A stretch of 64,000 nucleotides of DNA from Spisula solida. Taxonomy: Eukaryota > Mollusca > Bivalvia > Venerida > Mactridae. The notes under the pieces were generated by a model. The model had not been told where the DNA came from. It searched no databases and saw only the letters and a list, made by a program, of their open reading frames with translations. Shown here in pieces: positions 58,249 through 64,000 of the stretch (within the stretch, counting starts at the first letter, position 1; every line of letters starts with the position of its first letter). The stretch spans positions 18,916,501 to 18,980,500 of the forward strand of contig OX365945.1 in NCBI GenBank assembly GCA_947247005.1, read 5' to 3'. The translations under genes were made by a program, and so were the position numbers.

Positions 58249-60419
58249 TTATTCTATATTGAGGCTTCTCCTAATTGTGTAGGAACACTTATTGATTCGA
58301 GATGACATATGGCTTCCTTCGCGGTGACTGCTTGCTTATACCTTATAACATTGTGTTTGACATGTCTTCATTAAAAATGACACATTATTCTTTTTCTAGA
58401 AAGTACATTTATTATATAGTATAAAATTGACAATAAATTAACCAAACGATATTATGAATTGATATATTTCGTGTCATAACTCCATAAATTGTGTATTTCC
58501 GAGAGCTCATGACGTGATAAAATGCTGCTATTTGATGGTTCAACAAGCAATCAATTCTTCAAGCATGAATATATAATCTGAACCTACCTATACGTCATTG
58601 ATTATTCGTTTGCATCTTTAGACACTTCAAGATCAAAGCCTTTTGATCAATCAAGGGAACATTCTTTTTCCCATACCTCGCATTTGCTAATAACAGAATA
58701 TCGTGCACTCTAATGATTTCCTTTTGTTTTCTCGTTATAAACTGATACACTACTTATCATTGTTCCACATGTTGTTTGAATCGCATAATTATTTTCACTG
58801 TAATAATCAAGTGACATTGACACATTTAGAGTACCGTCAAATGGCAAAATATGTTATCAAATGGTGCAAGATTTCAGTAATCATGTTTCTGATGATAGGA
58901 TAAAGAACCAAACAACATGTCATCACAAAAGAACTAAAGCTAAAGTATTATACGCCACAAAGACATTGATAACACAGCCTTTTTTTTTAAACTCACAAAC
59001 ATGGGAAAATGCAGCTTTAGATGCTTGACCATTTCTCAAATAAGTTGATATAAGCGCCGAATGACTTATGCAGTTCATAATGACGTACTTCATTTTTATT
59101 GTTTATTTGATTGTAAATCGATATTGCAAAGGTAATAGGACGATTACATGCGTCGGTTACGTTAGATGCTAACATAGACGTTCGCTTAAATGTATAAGGT
59201 TACTATTATATTCTTATGTTACAAGTTAATTATCCCATATTTCAGGAATCAAATGATCATTTTCTTACATGTGCTATCAGCTATCTATAGATTGTAATTT
59301 CAATAAGCAATTGATTAAATGGGATATGGTAAACAAATTCTGGAGCGAATTTAAAATATTTCATTCTAAGTAAATTTATCGATTCATTATAGCTTCTATG
59401 GAATTTGAATATCCAAACAACCGATTTGTACCAATGAAAATACGTGGAGTGAAGACAAATATTCTATCTATAGATGTCAAATGCATTAATTATTAAGGAA
59501 ATTGAATAAAATGTATAGGTCAAAGTCCGATAGTATAACACAATCTATAACTGATCAGAATAATTAGATGCTTATTTATGGTTTTATCGCCACATTTGTG
59601 TACAATGTATACACTTGTACATAATTTATTATTTTCTTTCAAAATGTGTCTCAGTAGTTCAATGGAATATGGTTATATGGTAAAACAACTAGCCTATAAT
59701 ACAACCAAGCATAGCATAACATATTACGTAGACATGTAATTGTTGTATAAGCGTCAAATAAATGTTTATAAGAATACGTATATACAAGTATAAACACTAT
59801 ATTGTGTTGTATAATAATTAAAAGAGGAATTAATATAAGTTTTCAAAAACTTCTTTTCCAATCCATTAATTATTCCATGTTTGTATTATTATATATATGT
59901 ACTTATATTGAAATAAATACAGATTAAACCAAAAGAGGATGCTATGGTTATCCATGTAACCAATTCCGAGACACTCGAGTTATAAACATCACAAAATGAG
60001 ATATATGGTTTCTGTAGAGAAACATTGTCTGACCTCTAAATAGTTCACAATGTGATTTGCCCCTAAAATGGATTATTTATTCCAGTTCATGTTAAACTAG
60101 ATGCTAAGCGATTTTGGAATGGCACCAAGGAACGGTTCGGGAACGTTGAGTGTTGTTTAAACATTGGCAGTTGAATGCACTGTTTCTAAGACATCTACGT
60201 GCTACATGTAGTAATACCATGTAAGTGAGCCTCGTGTATTGATCTGAATGTTCAATAAGTGACACAAAGACGTAGATGATTGCGTTCTACATTTTGTAAA
60301 TTTAATTACTGAAATTGAATTCGAGAAATTCTAGATATTGTATAATGACGTAGTACATACTTAATAGTTAAAACGTGTTCGGTTGATATTGATCAACATC
60401 TTACGATCATATTGTTTGC

Positions 60420-61865
60420 ACACAACCAAATATTATCCAACCACATTAAAATGAGACTCCGAGCCTACGCACGTTCATGTCTGACGAGTCTCAATTTTAT
60501 TAGGTTTACTAATACTGTAATATATATATACATGTATATCAGTTCGTTTTCTGTTTTTATACTAAACCAACAGTCGAATAAACAGTTGTACAATGACCCA
60601 TGCACATGTACTCATTTCAAAACACATGCAAAGATATTGCGGACTTGTTTCCAGTAACATAACAATACTCATTTTATCACCACCATTAACTGCGTTTAAC
60701 CTTAGCGCCTGTGTGATGTTTTGTTTTCGCACATAAATGTCAAAATTGTATGTTAAACATGAACATTATTAAACTGAAAATTAAATAGTCGCCCATATAT
60801 TATGTAAAACATATATAGTGTTGACATGGCAAGTTATAAACTGCCAATTTTCAAGTCAAATTGGTGTTTTATATGTATTTTGCACATACCTGTTTCGCAT
60901 ACATAGTCACATGTTTCAGTTATTTTGGGTAAAACAGATGCACATAAATTTAAGTAGTTATTCATGTGATGAAGCATGTAATACTATTTGATTGAGCCTT
61001 GCCAAATAATTGTAAGTTCAACAACTTAACTTAACATTCAAAAGACGATAGAGGTTATAAACCACTAAATGCATACGCGGACCAAAATTGAATACTCTCA
61101 AATAGCCCTTACAGAAACTTCTGTTTGCCTGGAAATGGTGATATGCCTTGACAAAATGGACCTAGAATCATCTTATTGAGTTGAAAGGTATTGTATACAT
61201 GTGGTTGAATGATTGAATGTGTTTTATCCTGAATATTTTGAGATTTTGACATATTTGACAAGGCGAAAGAAGATTAGGGTAAAATTCACATTGGGGCGGA
61301 ACTGCGCGTCTGTAAAAATTTGTCTTCCGCCTTTGACGAACAAAATCTTCTTAAATTAAAAATGACCCCCTGTTTTTTGGTCTTATTTTGTAGCTGAAAC
61401 ATACTTCTTTTCAATGATATAGGTCTGTCAACTGACCATAGACTTAAACCTTATAAAATCTAGGGCTGACCATGGTCACTTTACATTTGAATTTAAGAGT
61501 GAACATGGCTACAAAATGAAGATTTCTTGATATAATAAATGACATGTGCATATCCATTGTGACCTTGTTTCTGTAGCAAACTTGGGTTCGTGTGTGTAAA
61601 TAAGATGGGTAGTCACTTTATTAAGCAACTAACATGACGTTAGTGTTTAATTTAAGGTTTATACAAATATCAACTCAATTACATGCCAATATGCCCCAAA
61701 ATGGCCAGCAGAATCTAAGAAATCCTATTTAAGTTGGGTCCACGTTTTTTTTTAATTTTGAGAAATCATGTTATTTATGTCAGGAAATTGGTCATTTTGC
61801 ATCGCATATACATTGTAGTTTTGAAATTACATGAAATAGCAAAAAATGGTTGTCTAGAACATAGA
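60420..61865. other. Non-coding stretch between Z copies, probable dispersed repeat
   Basis: 61130-61860 has long non-coding phrases such as 'gggctgaccatggtcacttt' and 'tctgtcaactgaccatagac' that I vaguely associate with repeats in bivalve genomes, but I cannot confirm this. 60412-60657 is open for 81 codons without any domain. No gene called. Confidence 0.35.
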
Positions 61866-64000
61866 TAGGACATTAATAAGTAATATTGCTTGTAATGGGA
61901 TGATCGTTCTAACGTATTCCGGCCAGACAATCACATTACTCTTGTTTTTTAAGAACATTAGCAACATGATAGTTGCTTAATGTCAAACAATTGTAGAGCA
62001 ATTTCGCCGTTGGCACATACTTGTTAAAATAATTATTATACTTCACTGTTTTCATGATCATATATGTGTGTAACATACCCCATGCCAAGTGCACAGCTCC
62101 TACAAAGGACACTTAAAGGACTACACTAAGTGCATAGACAATGTATCATTAACACACGCACCTTGTAATTACACAAAAGCAAAACAAATGCACTACATGT
62201 GCTCGTACGTTGTATTCCTCCGACAAAACTTGTTGTCCTGTACTAATAACAATTGCGAAAATAAGTGATATGTCTAAAAACAAACTTTGGGAAATGATCA
62301 AACAATGCCTAAAATAGATCAAGTATAGCAACAATTGCATTTTAAGTACACTAGACCTTGACAAACCCCACGAGTATAGCATATAAAAATATGAAATATT
62401 GCATATGAACTCTAAATGACTAGAAATACAAAAATACATGTCAAATAAATAATTGTTTTCTCGATAGTCTATATAATTAAGATATATTTTGTATCTGTCC
62501 CTTTCGATTTTCAATGAATGCTATTGGTTGTGTGGTTATATTGAACTCGATTAACCTTTGAACTCATATATGGATCCGATATGTTCTGAACGATTCAATA
62601 ACGATATAAACAGGAGCTTGTTAATACATCTTGGCGTTCGTAAATGGACATGCTCACAAGGAGGAAGGGATATTGAATTGTGAAGTGGACCCCGATTGAA
62701 TGCCTTGCCAATAATCAATCAGATTTTATTAAAGACCAGCATGTCATCTTAAGAAGATAAGAAATAATCGAGAAAGCAAACTCATGTTTCAGACTTAACC
62801 ACAGCTTTTAATCCATTTTTAACAACTAATGATTATCAGATTTCAGCTTTTTTATAAATCAAAGTTAAAATGTACTACGATGTTTATGGTTGATAAGTTG
62901 TATAAGGCTCCATTAAAGTTGCTCATGGGATTCTGATTGATATTTAAACAAACTTTTCTTCCTATGGCTTTCCGAGATAAATAAAAATATCGTTCACGAC
63001 CAATTACTATGACCTAATAATTAGTACATGCACTACCACATCTATAGCTTAATATGTTCCTTCAGCTTAATATGCTTATATCATGCAGAGGCACAGTCAA
63101 AGCATTTATTAAATACCCCGAGATAACTAGAACGATACGCAAGTACCTACCGATGCATAGCGGGTATACACCAGAGAAGCGTCAAGGGACATGCTCATTC
63201 ATATCTTGCAGAGGCGTACTCAGAGCATGTATTATACTCCTCGATATAACTAAGACGATTAGTAAATACTTACGGATGCATAACGGATATACACCAGAGA
63301 AGTCTCAAGGGACATTGGTTATCGTTGTCCGGACCGTAGTTCATTCTATGTTCGGTATAATACAACCAATAATACAACCTCTTTTTAGATACATTTCATA
63401 TCGACATACAGGGTACGTATCATCAAAAGGATTGTTATTTATATAATGTTTCTTTGGTATACAAATCAAAACGTATTCATAATTAATACAAAAGTATTAG
63501 TGCATACAATTTGGTTTCATATAACCCCTAGAGGAATAGTACGGTGAATATCAAAATAACTGTACTTTCATATATGTAGCGCTGAATATGTATGCATGCT
63601 ATAGTGCATGTATATATTATACAACTAGTATTAATGCGAATACGGTTCTTAATTTATGATAACAGTACGATTCACATACAACATATAAAATTGTAAATCT
63701 CGTGTTATATCTCAATAAATTGTATGTTTCCGGGATCTTATGACGTGATAAATTCGTGCCTTTGATGATTCAATAAGCATTCAATTCATCAAAACATGAG
63801 AATAATTAAAATCAAACCCTTAGGACAGTGATAAAGTTTTTGTACTAACGAGAGTGGAAAATACAACTGTGGACACTTCAAAATCAAAGAGGTTCGTCGA
63901 TCATGGAACGTCATTCTGGTACAAAAACAATTATTAACAACAGTGTATCATGCACTTTTTATCATTTGTGTTGTCTAGGGTTCTCTCGTTATTTTAAACA
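61865..64000 (+). repeat. Segmental duplication block Z, third partial copy, cut by window end
   Basis: Anchors: 'aagaacattagcaaca/ttgatagttg' (61950; 33005; 52910), 'gggatattgaattgtga' (62667; 33637; 57370), 'aatcaatcagattttatta' (62713; 33683), 'ttgtatgtttccg.gat' (63719; 34357), 'caataagca.tcaattc' (63769; 34409). It is more diverged from the other two than they are from each other. It shows that duplication went beyond two units. Confidence 0.7.
63078..63323 (+). repeat. Two tandem 123 bp units with an open reading frame
   Basis: Units 63078-63200 and 63201-63323 both start ATATC.TGCAGAGGC and share 'cgatgcata.cggg/atatacac' and 'cagagaag'. The period is exactly 41 codons, so one frame stays open through both (a 130-codon frame spans 63054-63446). 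At protein level about 23 of 41 residues match (ISCRG at the start, SGYTPEK or NGYTPEK and QGT near the end). I recognise no family and no counterpart in the other Z copies, so coding status is doubtful. Confidence 0.5.

Larger units (their letters stand above)
46035..60420 (+). repeat. Segmental duplication block Z, copy C
   Basis: Collinear with Z copy B but expanded by insertions: 48170-50400 (about 2.2 kb, unclassified, no gene), 53067-56251 (TIR element), 56487-57108 (about 620 bp, unclassified), about 57605-57890, and 58129-58248 (SINE). It lacks the 29040-30015 interval of copy B. None of the small open frames in it matches a conserved frame in copy B. Confidence 0.8.

Noticed and set aside
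62149..62514. 121-codon open frame (minus strand)
   Set aside because: AT-rich, with no domain or signal beyond chance hydrophobicity, and not preserved in the other Z copies.

Overview
This window looks like AT-rich nuclear DNA from an invertebrate, most likely a bivalve mollusc. The only intact genes I can support are two spliceosomal U1 snRNA genes. The AT-rich background, U1 genes inside duplicated DNA, tRNA-derived SINEs, and repeats resembling those I know from bivalve genomes ('cttcatgaaact', 'gacccaatatcgaactt' and 'gtccggagcataacttt' types) point that way. The species call is inference. No intact protein-coding gene is convincing: the longest open frames (about 120-136 codons) show no recognisable domain, and those I checked against a duplicated counterpart are broken there.

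The main organisation is a nested tandem segmental duplication. Four block types recur: X (about 1150-6608, 19508-23665, 36715-38975, 42661-45985), W (12905-14040, 23905-24770), Y with U1 (14560-19507, 39275-42660) and Z (27105-36390, 46035-60420, and partially 61865-64000). The order is X-W-Y-X-W-Z, then X-Y-X-Z, then part of Z. This suggests duplication of an older compound unit, followed by insertions and deletions. The copies act as each other's empty sites, so many mobile-element insertions can be defined inside the window.

Mobile DNA: 6619-11559 is a giant palindrome made of two inverted copies of a roughly 2.4 kb element with CTGGAGGGCAC termini and tracts of a degenerate heptamer (ACTTGTG). 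One arm holds a 174 bp Tigger/pogo-like MITE that the other arm lacks. 53067-56251 is a 3.2 kb element with 545 bp terminal inverted repeats, a 5 bp ATAAA target duplication and four copies of GATACCCCTGACG per arm; the Z copy near 33,150 is its empty site. Nested inside it is a fold-back family built on CCCTGCGTTCAA. There are also several tRNA-derived SINEs (one with a perfect 16 bp target duplication), a retroposon-like insertion just downstream of the second U1 gene, hairpin MITEs, tandem repeats, and a broken transposase N-terminus at 25121-25516.

The two U1 genes are 162 nt each and differ at one base, nucleotide 33. Both carry C instead of the canonical G at nucleotide 34 in the U1-70K-binding loop. 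Coordinates of duplicated blocks are approximate (tens to a few hundred bases), because all alignments were done by eye.
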